Numbered from the stretch's first letter, positions 1 through 9,142 are shown. The stretch is 64,000 nucleotides of DNA from Gammaproteobacteria bacterium (GCA_016874095.1 VGVH01000001.1:1-64000), one strand, 5' to 3'. Numbers and translations are program-made. The notes: generated by a model not told the origin, from the sequence alone.

Positions 1-1300
1 GCTGGTGCGGGAAATTTCCCGGGTCAGAGGCAAGCCGATCCTAAACGTCATCGGTGGCGTACACGTATCGGCTATTCCCGCCGACACCCTGCGCGAGTTT
101 TCCCATTTCGACATTGGTGCCGTCGGTGAAGGCGAGAACACGCTATTGGAACTCGTTCGATGGCATGACGGACGCATGCCGGGTTCCTGCCTGCGCGATA
201 TTCCCGGCCTGGTTTTTCGGGACCCGGAACGTGGCGATGAACCGATCGTCACCGCTCCGCGTCAGAATATCCGCGACCAGACCCAGCTGCCGATGCCCGC
301 GTGGGACCTCCTGCCGCCGTCGCCGGAATATCTGATCATGACGGCGCGCGGCTGCCCCTTCGCCTGCAACTTTTGCATGAATCCCAATGGGCAGATCGTG
401 CGCAAACGCGACGTAGCCCAGGTAATCGCAGAATTGAAGTGGGTTACAGAGGAGCGTGGCGGTGAGCATGTCGTGATCTGCGACGAGATCATGACGATCG
501 ACAAGAAGCGTGCGCACCAGCTGCTGGATGGGATGATTGGGCTGGGATTCGGCACGAAATACCACTTCAAGGCCGAGACGCACGTCAGCTGCGTCGATGA
601 AGACTTGATGGAGAAGCTGGCAAAAGCCGGCGTCACAGTGCTTGGCATGGGCATCGAGACGGGTGACCCCGAGACGTTGCGCGCGATGGGCAAGCAGACC
701 AACCTCGACAAGATACGCCGGGCCGTCGCCATCGCTAGGAAGTCCGGCGTAGGCGTCCTGAGCTTTTTCATCCTCGGTCATCCGAACGAGACGCTGCGCT
801 CGGCATGGAACAGCGTTCGTTTCGCGGTACGGATCAATCCGTCGATCCCGGTCTTCGGCATCATGGTGCCGTATCCAGGTACGGCAGTCTGGAAGTGGGC
901 AAAGCGGGGCGAGAAAGGTTATCGCCTGAAGGCGCGCGACTGGAACGACTACAACAAACAGATCGGCCATGCCGTAGAGCTTGAACACCTGAGCCGCCGA
1001 CAGCTGGAATTGCTGCAGTTCGTCGGCTATTTGTGCGTGTACGTGCTGAACGGTCGCCTGCGTGACCTGATGCGCTTCCTGTGGACCTATCGGGGTCCGG
1101 GTATCGCTTTGATCCGGAAAATCCTCGTAGGCAAGACGGCGCGCCAACCATCGAAAACGCTACGCGAAAGGCTGGAGTTCGCAGCGCTGGAAGGCGTCTC
1201 CCCGCCCGCACAGGAGCGGGACCGCGTCGTAGAGCCGTTGCGCGGCCGGGCGCCCGGCGCATTACCCGTAGCGCAACCGGTCCCGCTGGCCCCTCAGTGA
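1..1300 (+). CDS. B12-binding-type radical SAM protein, 5' partial
   Basis: The frame is open to the left edge, so the gene starts before the window; the first possible internal start is GTG at 5. The first ~60 visible residues (GGVHVSAIPADTL, then VGEGENTLLELV) match the back half of a cobalamin-binding domain as found in BchE/HpnJ-like enzymes. The radical SAM core follows, with the 4Fe-4S cysteines in CPFACNFC (C117, C121, C124 counted from the GTG). GMGIETGDPETLRAMGK and FFILGHPNET are typical strand motifs of this fold. The C-terminal ~60 residues are Arg/Pro-rich and look unstructured. The substrate cannot be told. The stop overlaps the convergent gene by 7 bp. Confidence 0.85.
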   Translation, partial: LVREISRVRGKPILNVIGGVHVSAIPADTLREFSHFDIGAVGEGENTLLELVRWHDGRMPGSCLRDIPGLVFRDPERGDEPIVTAPRQNIRDQTQLPMPAWDLLPPSPEYLIMTARGCPFACNFCMNPNGQIVRKRDVAQVIAELKWVTEERGGEHVVICDEIMTIDKKRAHQLLDGMIGLGFGTKYHFKAETHVSCVDEDLMEKLAKAGVTVLGMGIETGDPETLRAMGKQTNLDKIRRAVAIARKSGVGVLSFFILGHPNETLRSAWNSVRFAVRINPSIPVFGIMVPYPGTAVWKWAKRGEKGYRLKARDWNDYNKQIGHAVELEHLSRRQLELLQFVGYLCVYVLNGRLRDLMRFLWTYRGPGIALIRKILVGKTARQPSKTLRERLEFAALEGVSPPAQERDRVVEPLRGRAPGALPVAQPVPLAPQ

Positions 1301-2742
1301 CTTCGCGTCCAGACGCAGTCGCCGTAGTCGAAGTGGTCGTCGACGTACTCACGCAGCGGCGCGGGTAGCGCGTCATAGGCCAGGTCCCGGCGACCGATCA
1401 CCAGGGGCACCTGTTGCCGCTCGAGCGCCGCTACGAAAGCCTCACCGAAGGGCTCTTCTCCCGAATCGATTCGTATAGCGGTCCCAAGATCGGCCCGGGC
1501 CGCCCAGTAGTACTGCAGATCGGCGTTGAACATGTACCCGCCGCAGCTGGTCCACAGCACCCCGAGCGGCATGTCGCGACTGGTCGTTGCGACTACGTAT
1601 TCCGTGAGCGCGCGTTGCGCTATCTGGTTCGGGTGGGGTGAAAACGGCGTACGCGCGATGGCCATGGCCAACAGGAAGGCACCGCCGGCGAACCCGAGCA
1701 GCGACCAGGCCGCCTTTCGGGAACGGTCGCACAGGGCATGGATGCCAGCGCCGGCCACGACCGCGAGCAGCGGCAGACTGGCGAGCCAATGCTGCGGATA
1801 GAAGTCATTCACGGGCCAGAGCAGTGTCAGCGGCACGGCAACGAACAAGAGCAGCGAGCGCGCTGGTTGCCGCGTCTGCAGGAAGGACGCGATTCCCAGC
1901 GCGACTGCCAGGAAAAACGGCGCCTGCCGCGTCAGGAGAAACGTGAAGTTGCGGACGGCGACTTCCGTGTCGCGCTCGATGGAGAGCGCGGCCAGATTCC
2001 ACAGCGTCGTGTAGTGCAGGAATGCTCCCGCGGCACCGTCCTTTGCGAACCACGCGATCGCACCGAGCACCGGCAGGACGCCGCCTGCGAAAAGCAGCAG
2101 GAGCTCGCGACCAGCCCGCCGCGCATCGAAGCCGTGCCACCGCCTGCCTGTGAGGTACCAGAGACCGACGAGCGCGGGGCCGAGCAGCGCTTTCGGGTTG
2201 GCTATCGCGGCGAGCCCGAAAAGCACACCGGCCGCGAAGGGCGCGAGAGGCAGTGGCCTGGACAGGTGTCGGCACAGCACCAGCAGCCCGGCGACCCAGC
2301 AGGCGTTCTGCAGCGTATCCGGGCGAATCTCGGTGCCTGGATCCTGGAAGTAGTAAGCCAGCAACAGCGCAGTGACCGACAGCCACGCCGCCCGCGCGCT
2401 GCCGAGCACCTCACGCGCCAGAGCCCAGGTGAATGCAGCGATGAGGAGCGCGAAAAACGCGCTGACCGCCCGCAGGCCGATCATGAGATCGATGCCGGGC
2501 GCAGCGCCCGTCAGCCGCATGAGCGCTGCATTCAGCAGCGTGGCCAGCGGCCCGTGGTGATCCCAGAAGTCGCGGTAGAGTACCTCCCCTTGCGCGACCT
2601 GCCAGGCGAGATGCGTGTGTTGCAGTTCGTCCGAGTCGAACTGGTCGAAGAGGACACGGGCGGCCATGAGCACCGCGCTGCCAAGCAGGCAGGCAGCGAT
2701 GGCGCCGTGCAGGATACGGTCCCGGTCAAATGCAGATCGCAT
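1294..2742 (-). CDS. GT-C family membrane glycosyltransferase
   Basis: A 482-residue polytopic membrane protein with an acidic motif (FDSDEL, residues 35-40) in the first periplasmic loop after TM1, followed by WQVAQGEVLYRDFWDHHGPL. This layout is typical of the GT-C/ArnT/PMT superfamily, which transfers sugars from polyprenyl-phosphate donors on the periplasmic side of the inner membrane. About ten further hydrophobic segments follow, and the C-terminal ~90 residues form a soluble tail. The donor and acceptor cannot be inferred. It converges on the radical SAM gene and diverges from the GPH symporter. Confidence 0.75.
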   Translation of the reverse strand: MRSAFDRDRILHGAIAACLLGSAVLMAARVLFDQFDSDELQHTHLAWQVAQGEVLYRDFWDHHGPLATLLNAALMRLTGAAPGIDLMIGLRAVSAFFALLIAAFTWALAREVLGSARAAWLSVTALLLAYYFQDPGTEIRPDTLQNACWVAGLLVLCRHLSRPLPLAPFAAGVLFGLAAIANPKALLGPALVGLWYLTGRRWHGFDARRAGRELLLLFAGGVLPVLGAIAWFAKDGAAGAFLHYTTLWNLAALSIERDTEVAVRNFTFLLTRQAPFFLAVALGIASFLQTRQPARSLLLFVAVPLTLLWPVNDFYPQHWLASLPLLAVVAGAGIHALCDRSRKAAWSLLGFAGGAFLLAMAIARTPFSPHPNQIAQRALTEYVVATTSRDMPLGVLWTSCGGYMFNADLQYYWAARADLGTAIRIDSGEEPFGEAFVAALERQQVPLVIGRRDLAYDALPAPLREYVDDHFDYGDCVWTRSH

Positions 2743-2752
2743 GCGCGGATAG

Positions 2753-2775
2753 TAACCGGGATGAGAATTCGGTTA
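2753..2775. promoter_or_regulatory. Inverted repeat between divergent genes
   Basis: TAACCG and CGGTTA arms are separated by 11 bp in the 73-bp gap between the divergent glycosyltransferase and symporter genes. It could be an operator, but nothing else supports this. Confidence 0.2.
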
Positions 2776-2815
2776 TCGTCCCGGCTCCATCGCCGACAGT
2801 CGGAACAGCAGGCCC

Positions 2816-4156
2816 GTGACCAGCAGCAACGCCACGCCGCTCTCCCTCCCCACCCGCCTCGGCTACGGCGTTGGCCAGGTCGGCGGGCAGATCCTCCGCG
2901 ACACGCCCTCGCTCATCCTGCCGCTCTACATGACGACCGTGCTCGGCATGGAGCCGGCGCTCGCGGGGCTGTCGATCATGATCGCGAAGATCTGGGTCGT
3001 GCTGGCCGATCCGGTTGCCGGGGTGGTGTCCGATCGCTCACGTTCGCCGATGGGCCGCCGCCGGCCGTTCATCCTCGCCGGCGGGCTGATCGCCGCGCTC
3101 TGCTTCGTGCTGCTGTTCCTGCCACCGGCCGGCACGAGCGACTGGCTGCTGTTCGCGTACATGACCGCGGTCTACGTCGTCCTGAACACCGGCTACTCGC
3201 TCTTCTCCGTGCCCTACCTCAGCATGGCATCGGAGATGTCGGACGACCCGAACGAACGCACGACGTTGCTGTCCTTTCGCAATGCCTGTCTCGCGCTCGG
3301 GCTCATTCTCGGCGGCGCGGCCGCGCCCAAGATCGTCGGCTACTTCGCGCAGGCCGACGGCGGCTCCGCGGCCGAAGGCTACCGCGTCATGGGTTACGTG
3401 ATGGGCGCGGTGATCGCAGCAGCCACCCTGTGGGTCTTCTTCGGCACGGCGCGGACGAAGCTGCGCGACATTTCGGAAGCGACGCTGCCGCTGCGCGAAC
3501 AACTGCGCATCGCCTGGGCCAACAAGCCGTTCGTCGTGCTGATCGCCGCCAACATCGTGCAGTACGTGAGCGCGGGCATCGGCTACGCGGGCGGGTTCTT
3601 CTTCTTTGCCTACGCGATGGATCTGGGGCTCGGCGCCTTCGACGTGATCCCGGTGTGGATCATCATCATCTCGGTGGCGTCGATCGCGGCGATGCCGCTG
3701 CTGGTCTGGGCGTCGACGAGGTTCGGCAAGATGCCGGTCTACAAGTGGTGCCTCGTGCTCTACGCCATCAGCATCCAGGCCTACTTCCTGGCGGATGCCG
3801 ATTCCCTGTGGATCGTGTGGCTGGTCGCTGTCACCATCGGCCTCTTCAATGGTGGCTTCATCCTGATGTCGTTCTCGGTGCTGACCGACACGATCGCCTA
3901 CGACCGCGAGCGCTCTGGCGTGAGCCGCGAAGGTGCGCTGTCGGCGGTTTATTCGGCCGTCGACAAGGTCGGCAACGCGCTCGGCTCGGCCGTGTTCCTC
4001 GGGATCCTGTCGCTCATCGGCTTCGTGAAAACGAGCGACGGCAGCCTCGCTCCGCAATCCGCCGACGTCATCCAGGGCATCTGGCTCGCCTACGTCGTGC
4101 TGCCGCCGGTGCTGCACGTAAGCAGCATCTTCATCCTCAACCGCTATCGACCATAG
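2816..4156 (+). CDS. GPH-family (MFS) sugar:cation symporter
   Basis: A 446-residue, 12-TM transporter. The N-terminal half has the glycoside-pentoside-hexuronide family pattern: LGYGVGQVGGQILRDTPSL, then DPVAGVVSDRSRSPMGRRRPF, the family form of the loop 2-3 motif. These symporters move sugars or sugar derivatives with H+ or Na+ across the inner membrane. Start chosen at GTG 2816, the first start in frame with a family-like N-terminus. No sugar-degrading gene lies beside it. The nearby inositol locus lacks a classical inositol permease, but this gene is 9 kb from it and has no matching operator. Confidence 0.85.
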   Translation: MTSSNATPLSLPTRLGYGVGQVGGQILRDTPSLILPLYMTTVLGMEPALAGLSIMIAKIWVVLADPVAGVVSDRSRSPMGRRRPFILAGGLIAALCFVLLFLPPAGTSDWLLFAYMTAVYVVLNTGYSLFSVPYLSMASEMSDDPNERTTLLSFRNACLALGLILGGAAAPKIVGYFAQADGGSAAEGYRVMGYVMGAVIAAATLWVFFGTARTKLRDISEATLPLREQLRIAWANKPFVVLIAANIVQYVSAGIGYAGGFFFFAYAMDLGLGAFDVIPVWIIIISVASIAAMPLLVWASTRFGKMPVYKWCLVLYAISIQAYFLADADSLWIVWLVAVTIGLFNGGFILMSFSVLTDTIAYDRERSGVSREGALSAVYSAVDKVGNALGSAVFLGILSLIGFVKTSDGSLAPQSADVIQGIWLAYVVLPPVLHVSSIFILNRYRP

Positions 4157-4181
4157 GTGCCGGGTCGCAGCTTCGCAGTTT
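4157..4181. repeat. REP palindrome family 1, left half (RAYT left end)
   Basis: A single arm beginning GTGCCGGGTCGCAGCTTCGC, one mismatch from consensus (GCAGTTT for GCAGCTT). It starts on the base after the symporter stop codon. Its complementary arm lies beyond the RAYT gene at 5140, so the two halves bracket the transposase. Confidence 0.85.
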
Positions 4182-4267
4182 CCGGCTGAACTGGCCACTT
4201 TCGCAGGTCGCGGGATACCACCGACCGGCCTACTCTCGTTCTCCCAGCTGCGAACCTGCTATTACCG

Positions 4268-5140
4268 ATGCCGCGCCCTCTTCGAGTCCACGTACCCGGC
4301 GGGTTCTATCACGTCACTCTGCGGGGGAATCACCGCCAGGCGATCTTCTTCTCACTCCGGGATCGAAACCTGCTCGACGACATCGTGGCCCAGACGATCT
4401 CACACCACGGCGCACGAGTTCACGCCTACTGCTGGATGACCAACCACCTGCACTTGCTGATTCAAGTCGCGGAAATGCCGCTCAGCCGCCTGATCCTGAG
4501 GATCGCCAGCCGCTACGCGCGCACAGTCCAGGCGGTGATGAAGACCACCGGTCACCTGTTCGAGCGCCGCTACCATGCAGTGCTGGTTGATGCGGACAAC
4601 TACCTGCTGGAGCTGATCCGGTACATCCACCTCAATCCGGTTCGCGGCGGCCTGGTGGCGGATCCGGGGGAGTACCCATGGAGCAGCCATCGCGTGTACA
4701 TCGCCGCATCGCAAGCTCCGTGGGTCACAACGGAGTTCGCACTCGCGCTGTTCAGCGCCGAGCGCGGCCGGGCAGTCAGCGCTTACCAGGAATTCCTCGC
4801 GAGCAGCGAGGAAATCCGCTGGGGATCGGGGCGGCTGGAGCCGAACTCGAACGATGCGCGAGTCCTCGGCGATGACGCGTTTCTGGCCCGGGTGCGGGAG
4901 AAAGACTGGCGGCCGCCGGACAAGCGGTCGCTCGAAGACCTGATTGGCGAGGCTAACGGACGTTTCGGTGTCGTGCCCTGGTCAAGCCAGTCACGCCGAC
5001 GAACACGAGCCTGTGCCTGGATCGCCAATCAAGCGGTGGCCGGGTCTATTGCAAGTGTTTGTGCGGTAGCGCGACGCCTGGGTCGGAGCGAAGCGGCGAT
5101 CAGGCGGGCGATGCTGCGATATCCGCCGGAGGCCGACTGA
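4268..5140 (+). CDS. REP-associated tyrosine transposase (RAYT, Y1 family)
   Basis: A 290-residue member of the TnpA_REP group of single-strand DNA transposases related to IS200/IS605. The family start MPRPLRVHVPGGFYHVTLRG is present, the metal-binding HUH motif is H60-L-H62 (MTNHLHLL), and NYLLELIRYIHLNPVR holds the likely nucleophile (Y112 by spacing, inferred). The last ~45 residues (AWIANQAVAGSIASVCAVARRLGRSEAAIRRAM) look like a DnaA-C-like helix-turn-helix. RAYTs process REP palindromes. Here the gene sits between the two halves of the same palindrome that is scattered elsewhere in the window, so this protein is the obvious candidate for spreading it. It looks intact. Confidence 0.93.
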   Translation: MPRPLRVHVPGGFYHVTLRGNHRQAIFFSLRDRNLLDDIVAQTISHHGARVHAYCWMTNHLHLLIQVAEMPLSRLILRIASRYARTVQAVMKTTGHLFERRYHAVLVDADNYLLELIRYIHLNPVRGGLVADPGEYPWSSHRVYIAASQAPWVTTEFALALFSAERGRAVSAYQEFLASSEEIRWGSGRLEPNSNDARVLGDDAFLARVREKDWRPPDKRSLEDLIGEANGRFGVVPWSSQSRRRTRACAWIANQAVAGSIASVCAVARRLGRSEAAIRRAMLRYPPEAD

Positions 5141-5165
5141 AAGCTGCGAAGCTGCGACCCGGCAC
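5140..5165. repeat. REP palindrome family 1, right half (RAYT right end)
   Basis: The arm AAAGCTGCGAAGCTGCGACC plus CGGCAC begins in the RAYT stop codon. It is the exact reverse complement of the consensus left arm. With the half at 4157 it defines a 1,009-bp unit: left arm, RAYT, right arm. Confidence 0.88.
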
Positions 5166-5188
5166 CCGCAGGGCGTTACCATGGCGGC

Positions 5189-6109
5189 ATGACCGTCCTC
5201 GCTGCTCTGGTCCTGACCTCCGTCGCGCCGCTGGCCGCACCGCAGGCCGAGGCAGCCCCGGCGCCGACGATCGACGAGATCCTGGTCATCACCCGCGAGC
5301 CGCGCTATGTGGCCCGGACTCAGCGTGACCGCATAGGCCGCATCTGGGCACCGGTGTTCCTGAACGGCAAGGGACCCTTCAGGCTTGTCCTCGACACGGG
5401 GGCGAACCGCTCGGCCGTGATCCAGAGCGTAGTCGATGTGCTAGGCGAGGAAGTGCTGACCGACAAGACGGCCCGCCTGCGCGGCGTGACCGGCACATCG
5501 ATGGTCCCGCTGATCCAGGTCAACCGGATGAGTGTCGGCGATCTCATCCTCGAGCCTGCGCAGCTGCCAATCGTGCTGGATGTCTTTGGCGGAGCAGACG
5601 GCGTACTCGGCAACGAGGGTCTGCTCGACAAGCGCATCCACATCGATTTCAAGTACGACCGCATCACCGTACGCCGGTCGCGACGGGAACCCGCGGGACC
5701 CGGCTTCCGCGCGACACCGATCCGCATGATGCGGGAGAACCTGCTGGCCATCGACATCCGTATCGGCAGGGTCCTCACGCGGGCGATCATCGACACCGGT
5801 GCACCCGACTCGCTCGGCAATCTCGCGTTGTTGCGGGCACTCAAGCGGGATGCACGCGAAAACCAGAGCACCGAAATCATCGGCGTCACACTGGACGTCG
5901 AGCCAGGCATGCGCGTGCCGATGCCCGTCATGCGTGTCGAGGGCGTGGATATCCGCAACGCGGTGCTTACGTTCGGCGATGTGGATATCTTCCGGTACTG
6001 GCGGATGACGGACGAGCCCGTGCTCATGCTTGGCATGGACGTGCTCGGCGTGCTCGACGAAATCGTCATCGACTACATGACCCGCGAGCTGCACCTGAAG
6101 ACAGGGTAA
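5189..6109 (+). CDS. Retropepsin-like aspartic protease with two DTGA lobes
   Basis: A 306-residue protein with an N-terminal hydrophobic signal-like segment (residues 1-22). Two retropepsin-type lobes follow, each with an Asp-Thr-Gly-Ala signature: LVLDTGANRSAV (D69) and AIIDTGAPDSLG (D202). Partner strand motifs are GVLGNEGLLDKRIHIDF and LMLGMDVLGVLDEIVIDY. Single-lobed bacterial retropepsin-like proteins work as dimers. Two active-site loops in one chain suggest an internal duplication giving a pepsin-like monomer. Probably exported. Start ATG 5189 gives the signal segment. The substrate is unknown. Confidence 0.75.
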   Translation: MTVLAALVLTSVAPLAAPQAEAAPAPTIDEILVITREPRYVARTQRDRIGRIWAPVFLNGKGPFRLVLDTGANRSAVIQSVVDVLGEEVLTDKTARLRGVTGTSMVPLIQVNRMSVGDLILEPAQLPIVLDVFGGADGVLGNEGLLDKRIHIDFKYDRITVRRSRREPAGPGFRATPIRMMRENLLAIDIRIGRVLTRAIIDTGAPDSLGNLALLRALKRDARENQSTEIIGVTLDVEPGMRVPMPVMRVEGVDIRNAVLTFGDVDIFRYWRMTDEPVLMLGMDVLGVLDEIVIDYMTRELHLKTG

Positions 6110-6115
6110 CCCCTG

Positions 6116-6174
6116 GTGCCGGGTCGCAGCTTCGCAGCTTTTCACTAGAAAGCTGCGAAGCTGCGACCCGGCAC
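6116..6174. repeat. REP palindrome family 1, complete
   Basis: Two 26-bp arms (left begins GTGCCGGGTCGCAGCTTCGC) around a short CACTAG-type loop. It lies between convergent 3' ends. Its right arm overlaps the end of the amidase gene and supplies that protein's last residues. Confidence 0.93.
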
Positions 6175-7584
6175 CGCTGGCGGTGCCGGAAACGGCCCGC
6201 GCACACGCTCGAACGCTGCCCCAATGGCGAGCAGCCGCCGGTCGCTGCCGAGCGGGCCGTCGAAACTGATGCCCACCGGGAGTCCGTCCGTGGTGAGCCC
6301 GGCGGGGACGGTGAGGCTCGGTATGCCCGAGGCGCTCTGGTACACGGTGTTGTGGATCAGGTAGCCAAAACCAAGCTTGACCGGTTCGCCATTGATCATG
6401 ACGTCGGCCACGTCGTGCGGGACTGCAAGCGCCGGGAACGGCGTCGTCGGGAAGATCAGGGCATCGAGGCGATTGTCGGCGAAGTACGCCGCCAGCATCG
6501 CCTGCAGCCGCGGGCGGTGCACGTCGAGCGCTTCGCGCCAGGCGCGCTCCAGTTTCGGAAGATCTGACGCCGGCGGATTGAAGCGCTCGCGCACTGCCGA
6601 TGATGCAATCGCCGCGACGATCTCCTCGATCGTGATCGCGGGCTTGCGTCCCGCGAGCAGCTTCGGCGTCAGCGCGACGACCTCGTACGCCGAAAGCGGC
6701 CAGGCAACCCGCGTCGCGAGCGCGTGCATGCCAGGCAGATCTACCGCGACGATCTCTGCACCCGCGTCGCGCAGCATCCGCACCGCTTCCTCCATCACGC
6801 GCTCGGTGCGCCGATCGAGCACGCGGTGGTACTCACCTCCAGGGCGGCCGAGCCGCAGACCGCGGAGTGACACGGCCCGGGGCTCATCCACCGGCTCGCC
6901 CGCGATCACGGCGTCGAGCAGCGCGAGATCGGCGATGTCGGGCGTCATACCGCCTACCGAATCACGCGTCGGCGTGCCAGGAAACGTGCCGCCATACGGG
7001 TAGCGCCCGAAGCTCGGCCGAAGCCCTACGATGCCGTTCATCGCGCAGGGCCCGCGGACAGAACCATTCGTGTCCGTGCCGAGTGCCGCGGGCACGAGTC
7101 GCGCTGCCACCGCAACCGCGGAGCCACCGCTGCTGCCGCCGGCCACGACATCCGCGCGCCAGGGATTCAGGACGTATCCGAAGTGATCGTTCTGGCTCGT
7201 GCCGCCAACGGCGAGCTCGTGCAGGTTCGATTTCCCAGCGACGATTGCACCCGCGTCGAGCAAACGCTGGACGACAGGCGCGTTCGCGGGCGGGTGAATT
7301 CCAGCAAGCCCCGGCGTACCGGCTGTCGTCGCATAACCGAGCACGTCGATGTTGTCCTTGATGAGTACCGGCACGCCGTGCAGCGGTCCGAGTGCGGCAC
7401 CAGAGGCGCGCTTCTGGTCGGCCTCGCGCGCTGCGGCGAGCACAAAGTCGGCGTCCTGCGCAATCAGCGTGTTGAGGCGACGCCCTGAAGCGCAGCGTTG
7501 AAGCATTTCGTCGGCGACGGTCTCGGCGGTGAGTTCACCGTGTGCGATGGCGGCAGCGAGTGCAATTAGGGTGAAGTTTTCCAT
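6145..7584 (-). CDS. Amidase signature family hydrolase
   Basis: A 479-residue amidase signature enzyme that hydrolyses amide bonds through a Ser-cisSer-Lys triad. Visible motifs are the Lys (PVLIKDN, K76), the Gly/Ser-rich loop GGSSGGS with the cis-Ser (about S151), and GTDTNGSVRGP with the nucleophile S175. No signal peptide, so cytoplasmic. The C-terminal residues PGRSFAAF before the stop are encoded by the REP arm, so the native end was probably altered by REP insertion. Start ATG 7584 has an AGGAA upstream; the next REP copy begins 9 bp before it. Substrate unknown. Confidence 0.88.
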   Translation of the reverse strand: MENFTLIALAAAIAHGELTAETVADEMLQRCASGRRLNTLIAQDADFVLAAAREADQKRASGAALGPLHGVPVLIKDNIDVLGYATTAGTPGLAGIHPPANAPVVQRLLDAGAIVAGKSNLHELAVGGTSQNDHFGYVLNPWRADVVAGGSSGGSAVAVAARLVPAALGTDTNGSVRGPCAMNGIVGLRPSFGRYPYGGTFPGTPTRDSVGGMTPDIADLALLDAVIAGEPVDEPRAVSLRGLRLGRPGGEYHRVLDRRTERVMEEAVRMLRDAGAEIVAVDLPGMHALATRVAWPLSAYEVVALTPKLLAGRKPAITIEEIVAAIASSAVRERFNPPASDLPKLERAWREALDVHRPRLQAMLAAYFADNRLDALIFPTTPFPALAVPHDVADVMINGEPVKLGFGYLIHNTVYQSASGIPSLTVPAGLTTDGLPVGISFDGPLGSDRRLLAIGAAFERVRGPFPAPPAVPGRSFAAF

Positions 7585-7592
7585 GGTTCCTG

Positions 7593-7651
7593 GTGCCGGG
7601 TCGCAGCTTCGCAGCTTTTCACCAGAAAGCTGCGAAGCTGCGACCCGGCAC
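7593..7651. repeat. REP palindrome family 1, complete
   Basis: Same arms as the 6116 copy, with a CACCAG-type loop. It fills almost the whole gap between the POT transporter stop and the amidase start, two genes on the same strand. Confidence 0.93.
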
Positions 7652-7654
7652 CGC

Positions 7655-9142
7655 TCACTTCACGCCGTGCATCAACCGCTGGATGACCGGCGCGATGAGG
7701 AACAGGAGCACGCCGGGAATCACCAGCGCCCAGAAGCCGAAGGTGTAGCCGGCCAGCGCACTCGCGGTCGTCATGCCCCCGGCGCCGGATACCTCGCCAG
7801 CGAAGATGCCGGACAGGTTGTTGCCGATGCCGATCGAGAGGAACCAGCCGCCCATACCGAAGCCGACGAGTCGCACCGGCGCGAGCTTGGTCACCATCGA
7901 CAGGCCGATCGGCGAGAGGCAGAGTTCGCCGACCGACTGGATCACGTACACCATGAACAGCGTCCAGAACGGGATCAGCCCGGCGTCGCTGACCAGGCTC
8001 GACAGGGCGAACATCAGCAGCAGGAAGGCCAGGCCGTTGATGATCAGGCCGAGTCCGAACTTGCGCGGGATCGACGGGTTCGCGCCGCGCCCGGCCAGCC
8101 ACACCCAGACCCACGCGAGCACCGGCGCGATGGTGATGATGGCGAGCGAGTTGACGCTCTGGAACCAGGCAACGGGGAACGTCCAGTCGCCGAACGAACG
8201 GTCGACGATCTGCTCGGCGAGGAAGTTGAACGAACTGCCCGCCTGCTCGAAGAAGATCCAGAACAATATGTTGAAAGCGAAGATGATCAGCATCGCGATC
8301 ACCTTGTCGCGGGCCTCCGCGCCATTGCGGATACCCTCGACCAGAAGGACAGCGACGAGGCCGAGGAACATGACGCTCAGGATGCCCTGCAGCGTGGTCG
8401 CCCCGAGCGCGAGCAACGCATAGAAGACCGGGATCACCAGCGCCGCGCCGATAAACACCTTCACGATGCGGTCCCAGCCCTCGCCGCCGTCGGGCGGCTC
8501 GCCCACGCCCAGCAGCTGCTCGCGGCCGAGCCAGAACCAGACGAGCGAAATCAGCATGCCGATGCCCGAGGCAATGAACACCACCTGGTAGGACGGCACA
8601 CCGTCGCTGCCGAACACCTGGCGTGCGAAATAGTCGGTGATCAGCGGCGACACCATCGCGCCGAGATTGATGCCCATGTAGAAAATGGTGAAGCCCGAGT
8701 CGCGACGCTCGTCGCCGGCCGCGTACACCTTGCCGACCAGCGTCGAGATGATCGGCTTGAACATGCCGTTGCCGACGATGATCGTGGCGAGCCCGAGCTT
8801 GAAGATCTCCTGGTTCGGAATCGAGATCAGGAACAGGCCAAAGGCCATGATCACTGCGCCGATCAGGATCGAGCGCTGGTAGCCGACGTACTTGTCGGCG
8901 ACGTAGCCGCCGAAGATGGCGCCCGCGTAGACGAGCGCAAGATATGAACCGTAGATCAGGTTCGCGGGCTGCTGGCCTGACGAGTCGCCGTCGTAGAACT
9001 GCGCGACGACATAGAGCACCAGCGCCCAGCGGATGCCGTAGAACGCGAACCGCTCCCAGAACTCCGCCATGAACAACATCCACAGCGGGCGCGGATGACC
9101 CAGCATCTGGGAGTACGCAGGCGGGGCGACCGGGTCGGACAT
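7655..9142 (-). CDS. POT/PTR2 family proton-dependent peptide transporter
   Basis: A 495-residue, 12-14 TM transporter. It has the POT signature EFWERFAFYG in TM1, GGYVADKYVGYQRSI in loop 2-3 and the PTR2 signature FTIFYMGINLGAMVSPLI. The family imports di- and tripeptides with protons. The open frame extends upstream through a REP copy, but translation should start at ATG 9142 (MSDPVAPPAYSQ), preceded by CCAGGAG. The amidase lies downstream on the same strand, so peptide or amide use is a possible shared theme. Confidence 0.92.
   Translation of the reverse strand: MSDPVAPPAYSQMLGHPRPLWMLFMAEFWERFAFYGIRWALVLYVVAQFYDGDSSGQQPANLIYGSYLALVYAGAIFGGYVADKYVGYQRSILIGAVIMAFGLFLISIPNQEIFKLGLATIIVGNGMFKPIISTLVGKVYAAGDERRDSGFTIFYMGINLGAMVSPLITDYFARQVFGSDGVPSYQVVFIASGIGMLISLVWFWLGREQLLGVGEPPDGGEGWDRIVKVFIGAALVIPVFYALLALGATTLQGILSVMFLGLVAVLLVEGIRNGAEARDKVIAMLIIFAFNILFWIFFEQAGSSFNFLAEQIVDRSFGDWTFPVAWFQSVNSLAIITIAPVLAWVWVWLAGRGANPSIPRKFGLGLIINGLAFLLLMFALSSLVSDAGLIPFWTLFMVYVIQSVGELCLSPIGLSMVTKLAPVRLVGFGMGGWFLSIGIGNNLSGIFAGEVSGAGGMTTASALAGYTFGFWALVIPGVLLFLIAPVIQRLMHGVK

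Noticed and set aside
2816-4156. GPH symporter as the inositol importer of the iol locus
   Set aside because: It is 9 kb away, carries no copy of the paired operator and belongs to a family mostly used for glycosides and hexuronides. Possible, but not supported.
1738-4590. A 950-codon open frame on the + strand
   Set aside because: It is antisense to the glycosyltransferase, then out of frame with the symporter and RAYT genes. Composition is Arg/Gln-rich and no family motif is present, as expected for a shadow frame in GC-rich DNA.
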